Of a stretch of DNA of 64,000 nucleotides, positions 41,769-50,413 are shown piece by piece. How positions within the stretch are numbered: the first letter of the stretch is position 1; every line of letters starts with the position of its first letter. The translations under genes were made by a program, and so were the position numbers. The notes below the pieces were generated by a model. That model saw only the letters and a program-made list of their open reading frames with translations. It made no database searches and was not told the origin of the DNA. The DNA comes from Clostridia bacterium (GTDB lineage: Bacteria; Bacillota; Clostridia; Lachnospirales; Lachnospiraceae): the NCBI GenBank assembly GCA_910575625.1, contig CAJTFD010000004.1:124001-188000 (forward strand), in the 5' to 3' direction.

Positions 41769-42008
41769 TAGAGCGTGTCTTAAAACCTTCTAAGTTCTGT
41801 AAATAACTTGGATTTTAAAATTATTTTGATACAGTTCATGGCCACTTGGATCTTTTAAGTGTACTTTTCTGCGAGAAAAGTACCAAAAGCGCCGGGGGAT
41901 TGCGGATTTCCCCCGGACCCCTTAAAACGCTTTCTGAAAGGCAGGTATCCTAATTGTCTGTAAATTTGTGGAAATTAGGGGGTATTTTAGGTTTTAAGAC
42001 ATGCGCTA
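41769..42008. mobile_element. MITE-like element with inverted ends and TA flanks
   Basis: Inverted ends at 41770-41788 and 41989-42007 match at 16 of 19 bases. The element proper (about 236 bp) is bounded by TA on both sides, as in mariner/IS630-type insertions. Inside are a perfect 10-bp stem GTACTTTTCT/AGAAAAGTAC and CCGGGGGA/TCCCCCGG, enclosed by AAAGCG/CGCTTT. There is no ORF. It ends 20 bases before the next gene. The rest of the gap from 41583 shows no gene. Confidence 0.65.
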
Positions 42009-42026
42009 GGGAGAGGAGTGTGTTGG

Positions 42027-43766
42027 ATGCAGGTACCCATAAAACTTCCCATTGGGATTGAGGATTTTGAGAAACTCCGCACGGAAGGTTTTTATTATGT
42101 GGATAAAACGGGCTTGATAAAAGGATTGCTGGATAACTGGGGAGAGGTAAATCTGTTCACACGTCCCAGGAGATTTGGAAAGTCTTTGAACATGAACATG
42201 CTCAGATGTTTTTTTGGATATGGCTGTGACCGCAGCCTGTTTGACGGGCTTGCCATAACGGAGGAAAAGGAACTCTGTGAAAAATATATGGGCAGGTTCC
42301 CGGTGATATCCCTAACATTGAAGGATATAGGGGCCATGGAGTTTGAGACGGCACAGGCCCAGTTACGTTTGGCCGTGGGTGAGGAAGCGTTGCGGTTTCG
42401 ATTTTTATTGGATAGCGATAAGCTGTCAGATGAAGAGAAGATACAGTACAGGCAATTGATAAATGTGGGTGCGCCAGGAGAGACAGGATTTGATATGACG
42501 CGGGAAGTTCTGGAAACAAGTCTGATGACGATGTGCCGCCTCATCCAGAAACATTACGGGCAAAAGGTGATCCTTCTGATCGATGAATACGATGTCCCAT
42601 TGGATAAAGCACAGCATTACCAATATTACGATGAGATGGTCAGCTTGATCCGGGGCTTTTTAGGCAAAGCGCTAAAGGGCAATGAGGGCCTGCAGTTCGC
42701 AGTCCTGACCGGATGCTTGCGGGTTGCGAAGGAGAGTATCTTTACAGGTCTGAATAATCTCCATGTATTGTCCATCACGGATGTGCTCTATGATGAGTAT
42801 TTTGGGTTTTCGGACAGGGAAGTCCGGGATATGCTGGCGTTCTATGGTTTTGAGGATAGATATGATCTGGTAAAAGAATGGTATGATGGTTATCATTTCG
42901 GGAACGTGGATGTGTATTGTCCCTGGGATGTGATCAATTACTGCGCGCGTTTAAGAGCTGAGCCGGACGCGCGTCCCAGGGCTTTTTGGATCAACACCAG
43001 CGGGAATGACATCATCCGGATCTTTTTGCAAAAGGCAAAGGCGAGGACGAGAGGGGAGATTGAGCGGCTGATCAATGGTGCGTGTGTTGAAAAGAAGATC
43101 CGGCAGGAGTTGACTTACAGGGATCTGTATAAGGATGTGGACAACATCTGGAGCGTGCTGTTCACCACAGGGTATCTGACCCAGACAGGGAGACCGGACG
43201 GGGATGTCTATCAGCTGGTCATACCCAATCTGGAGATCCGGCAGATCTTTGCGGAGCAGATCCTGGAATGGTTCGAGGAGGATGCACGCCGGGATGGGAC
43301 CCGGCTGGAGGCATTTTGTGGGGCGTTTAGGAGAGGAGATGCGGCAGAGATCGAGGAGCGGTTCAATGCGTATCTGCTAAGGTCGATCAGCGTCCGCGAT
43401 ACGGGTGCAGGAAAAGGGAAAAAAGAGAATTTTTACCATGGCATCCTGTTAGGGCTTCTGAGTTATCAGGAGGAGTGGGACGTGTGGTCCAATGCAGAGT
43501 CGGGCGACGGTTTCAGCGATATCCTGGTGGAAATCGAGGAGGAGCGCGTGGGCATCGTGATCGAGGTAAAATATGTGGACAGCGGCGATCTGGAGACGGG
43601 ATGTCAAAAAGCTCTGGAGCAGATTGAGGAAAAAGGATATGATGCCAGGCTTAAGCTGGATGGGATGGAGACCATCTTGAAGTACGGGATCGGGTGCAGG
43701 AAAAAGGCGTGTAAAGTCAGGATCAGTGATCTTGCCCCAGTCATCGGATCCGGCTCACAGGTATAA
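42027..43766 (+). CDS. AAA-ATPase-like protein with PD-(D/E)XK nuclease domain
   Basis: 579 residues from ATG 42027, 8 bases after GAGAGGAG. It begins PIGIEDFEKLRTEGFYYVDKT, and the P-loop region is RPRRFGKSLNMNMLR, as in the AAA-ATPase-like/DUF1703 group. LIDEYDVPL is the Walker B part. The C-terminus holds FSDILVEI and GIVIEVKY, a PD-(D/E)XK nuclease core. These multi-copy proteins are frequent in gut Clostridia and Bacteroidetes and have no settled role; mobility or defence has been suggested. Confidence 0.85.
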   Translation: MQVPIKLPIGIEDFEKLRTEGFYYVDKTGLIKGLLDNWGEVNLFTRPRRFGKSLNMNMLRCFFGYGCDRSLFDGLAITEEKELCEKYMGRFPVISLTLKDIGAMEFETAQAQLRLAVGEEALRFRFLLDSDKLSDEEKIQYRQLINVGAPGETGFDMTREVLETSLMTMCRLIQKHYGQKVILLIDEYDVPLDKAQHYQYYDEMVSLIRGFLGKALKGNEGLQFAVLTGCLRVAKESIFTGLNNLHVLSITDVLYDEYFGFSDREVRDMLAFYGFEDRYDLVKEWYDGYHFGNVDVYCPWDVINYCARLRAEPDARPRAFWINTSGNDIIRIFLQKAKARTRGEIERLINGACVEKKIRQELTYRDLYKDVDNIWSVLFTTGYLTQTGRPDGDVYQLVIPNLEIRQIFAEQILEWFEEDARRDGTRLEAFCGAFRRGDAAEIEERFNAYLLRSISVRDTGAGKGKKENFYHGILLGLLSYQEEWDVWSNAESGDGFSDILVEIEEERVGIVIEVKYVDSGDLETGCQKALEQIEEKGYDARLKLDGMETILKYGIGCRKKACKVRISDLAPVIGSGSQV

Positions 43767-43785
43767 AAGAAAGGAAAAATGTAAG

Positions 43786-44427
43786 ATGATAAAAACTGTT
43801 CTCTGTTACGGTGATTCAAACACCTATGGATATGATCCATCAAACGGGCTGCGCTATCCGATCGATGTGCGATGGACCGGAAAGCTCCAGCAGATCCTGG
43901 GCAATGGATACAGGGTCATCGAGGAAGGGTGCAATGGGAGGACCACTGTGTATGATGACCCGGTTGAGAGCTGGAAAAACGGCCTGGATCATCTGAGGCC
44001 CTGTCTGAATTCCCATAAACCTCTGGATCTGGTGATCCTTATGCTGGGCACAAACGACCTGAAATATTATTTTCACGCCTCGGCGGAGGAGATCGCGGAG
44101 AATGCGGAAAAGCTGGTGGAGGTCATCCAGAGTTTTACAGAGGAAAAACAGGGGTTCCAGCCAAAGATCATCCTGATCTCCCCGCCGGAGATCGGGCCGG
44201 ATATGGAAGATTCGCCGTTTGGGGAGGTCTTTAAAGGGGATGTCATCACCCGGTCAAAGGAATTTCCGGGATATTACCGGCGGGCGGCTGCGCGCAGGGG
44301 CTGTATATTTTTTGACGCTGCGCAGCACATACAGCCCTCCCGGGAGGATTCCCTGCATCTGACGCCGAAAGCCCATGCCGATCTGGCGAAAGGGCTGGCG
44401 GAGGAGATCCGGACTCTATTTCCATAA
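43786..44427 (+). CDS. SGNH/GDSL hydrolase
   Basis: 213 residues. GDSNTYG holds the catalytic Ser (block I), GTNDLKYYF is block III, and DSLHLT near the C-terminus supplies Asp and His. There is no signal peptide, so it is cytoplasmic. It is probably an esterase of the arylesterase-like group; substrate unknown. ATG 43786 is used (GAAAGGAAAAATG upstream), not the frame extension to 43726. Confidence 0.88.
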   Translation: MIKTVLCYGDSNTYGYDPSNGLRYPIDVRWTGKLQQILGNGYRVIEEGCNGRTTVYDDPVESWKNGLDHLRPCLNSHKPLDLVILMLGTNDLKYYFHASAEEIAENAEKLVEVIQSFTEEKQGFQPKIILISPPEIGPDMEDSPFGEVFKGDVITRSKEFPGYYRRAAARRGCIFFDAAQHIQPSREDSLHLTPKAHADLAKGLAEEIRTLFP

Positions 44428-44533
44428 GTCCTTCGTGTTTGCGCATCATATCATACAGATCATTTTCCATGGCCGAGACGTTTTCGGCGGGGTGCGCGTC
44501 CCCGGACGGAGCTGGCCTTTTATGTTTTCTTCG

Positions 44534-44602
44534 CATCGGCCCGTTTGCAGGCAGATCATTGTCGGATCTGTCTGCAAACGGGCCGATGTACGTCATTTTT
44601 TC
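44534..44602 (+). terminator. very strong terminator
   Basis: A 24-bp stem (44534-44557 with 44565-44588, a single G-T) with a 7-base loop is followed by a T-rich run (ATTTTTTC). It is about 100 bases after the hydrolase stop. The gap 44428-44814 holds no other supported gene. Confidence 0.8.
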
Positions 44603-44814
44603 TTGTCCATCTGTCATAGGGCAATGTCTTCTTTAAAATTAATTCCTGAAAGATCAAGAAATACAGATATAAAAGTGCATACAGCAACAGCTGCGTTGGC
44701 GTCGATCCTTCGATCATATGTTTTTGAGATAGAAAAATCCGGTCCAAAATGAAGTGCACCAGGGTTTATTGTATGATCAAGGGGAATCATGATCATATAG
44801 GAGGACTTTATACC

Positions 44815-45417
44815 ATGAGCCAATTTGCATATATCCGTGTATCCACGAAGGAGCAGAGTATCGACAGGCAGATCCTGGCGTTGGAGCCTTACGGTATCCC
44901 GCGAAAAAATGTTTTCTGCGACCACCAGTCGGGAAAGGATTTTAAGCGGCCCGCGTATCAGAGATTGTTAAAACGGCTGCGATCCGATGACCTCTTGATC
45001 ATCAAGAGCATCGACAGGCTGGGGCGCAATTATAATGAGATCTTGGAACAATGGCAGTATATCACAAAAAAGATCGGGGCGGACATCTTGGTGCTGGATA
45101 TGAGCCTGTTGGATACCAGGGATCGGGAGGGGGATCTGACGGGGACGCTGATCGCGGATCTGGTGCTGCAGATCCTGGCCTATGTGGCGCAGACGGAGCG
45201 GGATTATATCCGTCAGCGGCAGGCGGAAGGGATCGCGGCGGCCAAGGCGAAGGGAAAGAAACTGGGCAGGATACCGATCGAAATGCCGGAAGGGTTTGAG
45301 AAGATGTGCCGGGCGTGTAAGGAGGGGAGGATGACGACCAGGGAAGCGGCGGAGCGGTTGGGGGTCAGCCATACCACGTTTTATCGGCGGTGGAAGCGGT
45401 ATCTGGATGAAATGTGA
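44815..45417 (+). CDS. serine recombinase (resolvase/invertase family)
   Basis: 200 residues from ATG 44815 (TAGGAGGAC upstream). The catalytic Ser10 lies in YIRVSTKEQS; IKSIDRLGRNYNEI and AQTERDYIRQRQAEGIAAAKAKG complete the catalytic domain. A C-terminal helix-turn-helix is MTTREAAERLGVSHTTFYRRW. The size is that of Hin/Gin invertases and Tn3 resolvases. A 200-bp segment with inverted ends begins 20 bases after its stop. Confidence 0.9.
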   Translation: MSQFAYIRVSTKEQSIDRQILALEPYGIPRKNVFCDHQSGKDFKRPAYQRLLKRLRSDDLLIIKSIDRLGRNYNEILEQWQYITKKIGADILVLDMSLLDTRDREGDLTGTLIADLVLQILAYVAQTERDYIRQRQAEGIAAAKAKGKKLGRIPIEMPEGFEKMCRACKEGRMTTREAAERLGVSHTTFYRRWKRYLDEM

Positions 45418-45436
45418 AAAATATGTGAAAAAAATG

Positions 45437-45682
45437 TGTTTCAGTAGGTAGACTTTTTGGTACGCTTTAGATCAGTGAGAGTGTATCGGATCCTTCCGGC
45501 AGCGTCGCAGATTCATCTGCCCTCGTAAAAAAGATAGTTGCGTTTTATGGGATTTTGCACAGTTATATACATATTTTATGTTTTTGGTATCGGGAATCTG
45601 CAAAATCATTTTCTTGTACAATCAAAATAGTAACTTACATGATTATATCATTGTTGTTTCAAAAAGTCTACTTTATGAAACA
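45437..45682. repeat. inverted repeats around a 200-bp segment (possible invertible switch)
   Basis: The 23-base arms at 45437-45459 and 45660-45682 match at 20 positions as inverted copies; both contain GTAGACTTTTTG and TGTTTCA. They enclose exactly 200 bp without a gene. A promoter-like sequence starts in the right arm. The adjacent serine recombinase fits a DNA inversion system; a MITE is the alternative. Confidence 0.6.
45642..45670 (-). promoter_or_regulatory. leftward promoter formed by the right repeat arm
   Basis: On the minus strand TAGACT (45670-45665, inside the arm) and TATAAT (45647-45642) are 17 bases apart. It points into the flanked segment and away from the downstream genes. 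The left arm has the same TAGACT but no -10 beside it. Confidence 0.5.
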
Positions 45683-45800
45683 GCAATGGAGATCATGGAT
45701 GATAGCAGTCGGCATTTGTTCAATGATATTGGTTCAAGGGGACGCCGGGAAAAGAGGGGTATCGGCAGACGGAAAGGATCTGTGGGAAATGGGGAGATAG
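45675..45800 (+). other. small ORF, possible remnant of a secreted protein start
   Basis: 41 codons starting in the right repeat arm. MKQQWRSWMIAVGICSMILV looks like a signal peptide, followed by a short polar tail. There is no ribosome site. The rest of the gap 45801-46167 has no supported gene; a remnant or chance ORF is equally possible. Confidence 0.2.
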
Positions 45801-46167
45801 GGATCTGACAGAAGAAGGAAATGTTCACAGGTAATTTATAGTAGAAAGTTTTATAGGACATGATCATAAAAGAAAGATCCCGGCCTCCACCCTATGAGCG
45901 GGGCCAGTGATACGGCCCAAGGATTATAGTATCCAGATACAAAAAGCATTAAACCTGTTCGTGTTAGCTGCACGTTCTATATTTGCGGGTAAGCTGTTCT
46001 TTATCCGGCAGATACAGTCTGCTGCGCCGCTTTCATGCGGGACAGATTCCCCACGGATCGTGCCATTTAGTTGATATGAAGCGATTTTAAAACGCACGCT
46101 GATGAAATGAAAGATAACGAGGTGGATACAGATAAGATCCATCGGTCTCAGAGTGAGGAGAGGAAAG

Positions 46168-48783
46168 ATGAGAAATAAGTTTTTGGCGGCATTGCTCACA
46201 TTGTGCATGACATCTGTAATGCTCCCGGTGTCCCTGTTTGCGGAGGAGAATGTACCGGCAGCGGATGATGTGGCAGGAGTGAATGCCATAGAAGAGGTTA
46301 ATGGGACGGCGGACAGGGAAGAGATCTATTTTGCAGATAGTCAGGCTGCCGATGGGATGAACGGTGGAGAATGGATAAGTTCCGAAGGACGGGCCGCGGA
46401 AGAGGCGGAAGATATAACTGTACAGCAGGAAGTCGTTTCGGGAGAGGATGCGGAAGGGAAGGAACTTATCCAGCTTCCGACGCCTACGGATCTGACTTGG
46501 GGGATAAGGACGGATCCTTCTACATTGACAACAGAGGACTTACCAGGTTGGATAGAATGGAAAATTGATGATATTTATGGTATGAGTGGTCCTGGGACAC
46601 ATGAGTTATATAGATTCAGGATAGAAATTCATCATGAAGGAAAAAATGGGAGTTCTACTGTGGTTTCAAGTGTTGATCATAGAATTTCGAATAGAAATGG
46701 TGGTCTGTTTTCTGACGCTGATTTTTTCATGTCTGAGCATCTTTATGAAAGTGGGATTTATTATTTTACTGTTCAATGGATGGGAGACGGAGAAGAGTAT
46801 TCTGACAGCGAAATTGCCAAGTCTGAAATCTGGGAGTATCAAAAACCAGAAGCTCAGCTGGAAACTTCCATAACCAAAATGGAATGGGAAAAGACGGATT
46901 TTAAATGGGAGTACACAGGTGATATGTCCTATGCATGTTCTCCGCAGATTGAGATATTATTTTCAGAAACAGAGAGTGGAGAGCCCAGGAGGATAGTGCA
47001 AACATTGCCGATATTGGATGATAGGAATAGGACAACCTTTCCACTGGCTGATCAATGGATACAAGAGCATGGAAAGGGCTATTATTATTTCAGAGTACGT
47101 GCATTGAGTAAGGATATCACCAAATATCAACACGGTGCATGGTCAGAATTAAGTCCGGCATGTAATCTGACGGAAGTGGCAAACGCGGTGTCTGATTCAT
47201 TGGCTCAAATCTTAAACGATCCATCCAGCAGTGATCCTGCCCTGATCAGGGAACAGGTCAAAAAGATAGATCGGGACGATCTGCGTTCAGCTATGCTCGC
47301 TGATCCGACAATCTTAGATCAAGTCCAACAGCTTGAAGAGAAGATTACTGGCAATGATCATATTAAAGTTGAGATAGATGTCCAAGATTCGCAGATAGAA
47401 GAAAATTTCCACAGCGACAAGATCCAGATCCATGGAGCGAAACTCAACAATCCAGAAGCAGGTGTAGAAAAGATTACCCTACAGATCGATCGGCCAAAGA
47501 ATGAAAATCTCAATATCCCAAAACGTTATAGAGACACCCTGGCCATAAAATTTTCCATGGACATCAACGGGCTTGAAAAAAACGCAGACCGGACATTGGA
47601 CGTACCAGTCCGGATCACCCTCCCCATACCAGAAAACATCAATCCAAAACGCCTGTGCATCCTGCACTATCAATCCGACGATACATTTAATCCGTATGTA
47701 GGGCCATCAAGCGTTTATACATATGAGGGAGAGGATGGCCAATGGTATGCCTCATTCATGCTGGATCATTTTAGTGATTTTGTGATGACGGAGATCATAC
47801 AGGCGGTTGTCACCTTTGACGCCAATGGAGGCACATGCGGCACAGCGGCATTATCCGTCAACGATGCCAACACCCTGCCGGAGATACCTGTCCCGGCCCG
47901 GAGCGGCTATAAGTTCGACGGCTGGTACATGCAAAACGGGACCAAAGTGGACATGGTCACTGTTTTCTCAGAGGACACCATAGTAACAGCGAAGTGGACA
48001 CAGGCAGAGGTAAATCCGCCGATAGTCAACCCGTCCACGCCCACTGTCCCGCCCACATCACCGACGGTGACACCATCCGTAACACCAGGACAGGATGTGA
48101 CCCCGACACCCAGCGGCAATACAACGCCCACACCCAGCGGGAATGTGACCCCATCCCCAGGCGCAACGGTAACGTCATCCATCACACCAGTGCCGACAGA
48201 AACGGTAACACCCGACGTGACGCCAGGCATCAGGCCAAAAGCAGCGCAGATCCTCAAAAGCAGATACGGATCCGATGGAAAACGTTTAAAAAAGAAAGTC
48301 GGATCCCGTTTAACACAGGTGATTACGGGAGCCAGGACCGCCGTTACTTTTGAGTCATCAAACCCGAAAGTAGCCAAAGTCGGAAAGACCAGCGGCGTGA
48401 TCGACCTTGTCGGGGTTGGTAAAGCTGTGATCATCGCAAAAGCGGCGGAGTCCAGCGCATACAAAGCAGCCGAGAAGAAGGTAACGATCTATGTGATTCC
48501 GAAAACTGCAGGCATAAGATCCATAAGATCCAACAGCAGGGGACAGGTAACAGTCAAGAGTAACAATGCAGCAAAAGGGAACGATGGCTATCAGCTCCAA
48601 TATAAACACAATGGAAAGACAAAAAAAGTCACGATAAAAAGCAAGAATCCCATCACAAAAACATTTAAAAACCTGAAATCCAAAAAGAGTTTCAAAGCAA
48701 GGATACGCGCTTACAAAAAAGCAGACGGAAAAACTTATTACGGTAAATACAGTAAGTGGAAGACCTTAAAGAAAGTGAGATAA
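46168..48783 (+). CDS. large secreted multi-domain surface protein
   Basis: 871 residues from ATG 46168 (GAGGAGAGGAAAG upstream). A signal peptide ends at LFAEE. After about 530 residues of unassigned sequence comes an InlB B-repeat-like unit (VTFDANGGTCGTAAL to GWYMQNGTKVD), a Pro/Thr-rich linker with PTPSGN repeats, a bacterial Ig-like (BIG2) domain (FESSNPKVAKVGKTSGVIDL) and a basic fibronectin III-like end (YQLQYKHNGKTKKVT). It is probably an adhesin or wall protein. The part at 46500-47200 is AT-rich compared with the rest. Confidence 0.75.
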   Translation: MRNKFLAALLTLCMTSVMLPVSLFAEENVPAADDVAGVNAIEEVNGTADREEIYFADSQAADGMNGGEWISSEGRAAEEAEDITVQQEVVSGEDAEGKELIQLPTPTDLTWGIRTDPSTLTTEDLPGWIEWKIDDIYGMSGPGTHELYRFRIEIHHEGKNGSSTVVSSVDHRISNRNGGLFSDADFFMSEHLYESGIYYFTVQWMGDGEEYSDSEIAKSEIWEYQKPEAQLETSITKMEWEKTDFKWEYTGDMSYACSPQIEILFSETESGEPRRIVQTLPILDDRNRTTFPLADQWIQEHGKGYYYFRVRALSKDITKYQHGAWSELSPACNLTEVANAVSDSLAQILNDPSSSDPALIREQVKKIDRDDLRSAMLADPTILDQVQQLEEKITGNDHIKVEIDVQDSQIEENFHSDKIQIHGAKLNNPEAGVEKITLQIDRPKNENLNIPKRYRDTLAIKFSMDINGLEKNADRTLDVPVRITLPIPENINPKRLCILHYQSDDTFNPYVGPSSVYTYEGEDGQWYASFMLDHFSDFVMTEIIQAVVTFDANGGTCGTAALSVNDANTLPEIPVPARSGYKFDGWYMQNGTKVDMVTVFSEDTIVTAKWTQAEVNPPIVNPSTPTVPPTSPTVTPSVTPGQDVTPTPSGNTTPTPSGNVTPSPGATVTSSITPVPTETVTPDVTPGIRPKAAQILKSRYGSDGKRLKKKVGSRLTQVITGARTAVTFESSNPKVAKVGKTSGVIDLVGVGKAVIIAKAAESSAYKAAEKKVTIYVIPKTAGIRSIRSNSRGQVTVKSNNAAKGNDGYQLQYKHNGKTKKVTIKSKNPITKTFKNLKSKKSFKARIRAYKKADGKTYYGKYSKWKTLKKVR

Positions 48784-48801
48784 AGGTAAGTGCCATTTAT
48801 G

Positions 48802-48835
48802 GGATCAGCCTGCTGGGATTCTCAGCAGGTTGGTC
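48802..48835 (+). terminator. hairpin after the large surface protein gene
   Basis: CAGCCTGCTG pairs with CAGCAGGTTG around a 7-base loop, extended by GAT/GTC-type pairs. No strong T-run follows. The same stem recurs at 49717. Confidence 0.5.
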
Positions 48836-48907
48836 CTTGATGGACATGGATCCAGCAGCCTGTCCCTATCCATGACTGGACAGACAAACACCAAGAAAGG
48901 AAAAGAT

Positions 48908-49666
48908 ATGAAAATAAAAAGTATGAAAACAGATATCCGTTTTTTTATAGTTCTATGCCTGATCGTGGTATCCATCACATGCTCTGTCGATGTCTTTGCA
49001 GCTCCATTGGGAATAACTTATGAAAAAAATATCTGTCATGGAGTCCGGGAAGATATTAAAAGCGGCGCAGCTTTTAATATGAATATCCCTGATAAGATGC
49101 TCCAGGGCGGAAAGATCGTCAAAGTTACTTCCAGTAAGAAAAACGTCGTAAAACAGATTGAGATCTCGTCAGAAAAAAAATCATTTGGATTCACCACCAG
49201 GAAATATGGTAAAACAACTTTTACGATCACGGTCAAGACGGCGAAAAATAAAAATAAGAAATATAAATGCAATTTTTCTACCGTAAAATATTCAAATCCT
49301 TTTTCAAGTATCCAGCTTGGGACGAGCGGCAATCTGGCTCCAGAATTTGAAAAGAGTGATTATTATTCTTATTATTGTACAGCACCATCCGAAAAGATAT
49401 CTATCAGGCCAAAAGCCGGCTGGAAAGTGGTTTCAATGAGTTATTGGTATTATGATCAGGAGAAAGGAAAATCAGTCGGCAAAAATATAAAAAATAATTC
49501 TTCCATAAAATATCATTATTCACCTGGGTCAAGTTCAATCTGCATCCGTATGAAAAATAATAAAAAAGGTGTGGAGCAGTCAATAATACTGTTTGTATCA
49601 CAATCTAGTGGACAAATTTCTGGTGGATCAGTTTCTGAGGGGTCGGTTTCCGAGTCTATAGAATGA
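48908..49666 (+). CDS. secreted protein of unknown function
   Basis: 252 residues from ATG 48908, with AAAGGAAAAG upstream. A signal peptide ends at VDVFAAP. The mature part is rich in Lys, Ser, Asn and Tyr and looks like a beta-rich wall domain (KVTSSKKNVVKQIEI, FTITVKTAKNKNKKYKCNF), close to bacterial Ig-like units. It ends with a Gly/Ser tail. AT-rich. It may be co-transcribed with the gene at 46168. Confidence 0.65.
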   Translation: MKIKSMKTDIRFFIVLCLIVVSITCSVDVFAAPLGITYEKNICHGVREDIKSGAAFNMNIPDKMLQGGKIVKVTSSKKNVVKQIEISSEKKSFGFTTRKYGKTTFTITVKTAKNKNKKYKCNFSTVKYSNPFSSIQLGTSGNLAPEFEKSDYYSYYCTAPSEKISIRPKAGWKVVSMSYWYYDQEKGKSVGKNIKNNSSIKYHYSPGSSSICIRMKNNKKGVEQSIILFVSQSSGQISGGSVSEGSVSESIE

Positions 49667-49716
49667 TCTTTTGTGTACGGACATAGTAAAGTCCAGAACT
49701 GTCTATAAGATTATAG

Positions 49717-49755
49717 GACCAGCCTGCAGTCAGGTCTTTCAGCAGGCTGGTCTTC
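49717..49755 (+). terminator. hairpin after the second secreted protein gene
   Basis: GACCAGCCTGC pairs perfectly with GCAGGCTGGTC around a 14-base loop, followed by TTC. It is nearly the same stem as at 48802. The gap 49756-49904 shows nothing else. Confidence 0.55.
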
Positions 49756-49904
49756 AAAATGCGGATCAGTCACATTTATGAGAGTGTAGAATGAAGTGTG
49801 TAAGTTAGGAAACCAGTAAATCTAATTGTGCACTTTATTTTTATAGATTAAGGTGTGTTACACCAAAAAAAGGATAGAGAAAAGGTTATAGCAAGCCGGT
49901 TTTT

Positions 49905-50066
49905 TTATACAGCCTGACTTTTTTCTACCCCATGTATCAATTCCGCATAGGTGATCGTGGAAATACATAGTTCATCCGGGGCGTGCATGAGATGATTTCG
50001 GATCACGGTTTCCGGTTTATGTTTAATGGTGTAAATACAGATATTTGTGTCGAGCATATATTTCAT
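49905..50066 (-). pseudogene. VapC toxin, truncated
   Basis: 53 codons: MKYMLDTNICIYTIKHKPET, later STITYAELIHGVEKS, then a stop. This is the first 40% of a PIN-domain toxin; it keeps Asp6 and the Glu in AELIHG but lacks the two later acidic residues of the active site. It would not be an active RNase. Its ATG overlaps the expected vapB stop. Confidence 0.85.
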
Positions 50067-50292
50067 AATGGTCCACGTTCCTGCAAGGTCTGCTGTTGAC
50101 GGCCATCGTTCATAAAATCATCTGTAAAAAGACTGAGGCTGTCGAGAAACCCGCTCCATTTTTTTCTTTTGGCATTAAGAGTATGACATCCCCGATCTTA
50201 TTTAGGATCACCTCATCGTCTGAAAAGCGGTATTCTTTTGGGAGACGGACCGCCTGGCTCCTGCCATTTTTAAATATTTTTGCTGTCATCAT
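50063..50292 (-). pseudogene. VapB antitoxin, frameshifted
   Basis: The frame opens [20 protein letters not shown], a typical AbrB/VapB DNA-binding start. At a run of seven A's (50159-50165) it shifts and ends at 50110. With one more A the frame would read [20 protein letters not shown] and stop at 50063, overlapping the vapC start as in normal modules. Confidence 0.8.
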
Positions 50293-50413
50293 TGCTATGC
50301 ACCTTCTTATACCATATAGTATATACTCGGATATATATCAAATCAAGTAAAAACGAGAGATTGTTCTATTTTTTTGTGAGGATCCATCATTATACAGATT
50401 AGTCTGCTGCTTT

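Noticed and set aside
44246..44617. Minus-strand ORF after the SGNH hydrolase
   Set aside because: It overlaps the hydrolase end and a strong terminator, and shows no family similarity.
45842..45945. Possible riboswitch before the large surface protein
   Set aside because: GC-rich pieces such as CCCGGCC and GGGGCC can pair, but no known class or clear fold was recognised.
49852..49873. Hairpin GGTGT-GTT-ACACC with A-run as a terminator
   Set aside because: The A-run follows on the + strand; on the minus strand the T's would come before the stem, so neither direction fits.
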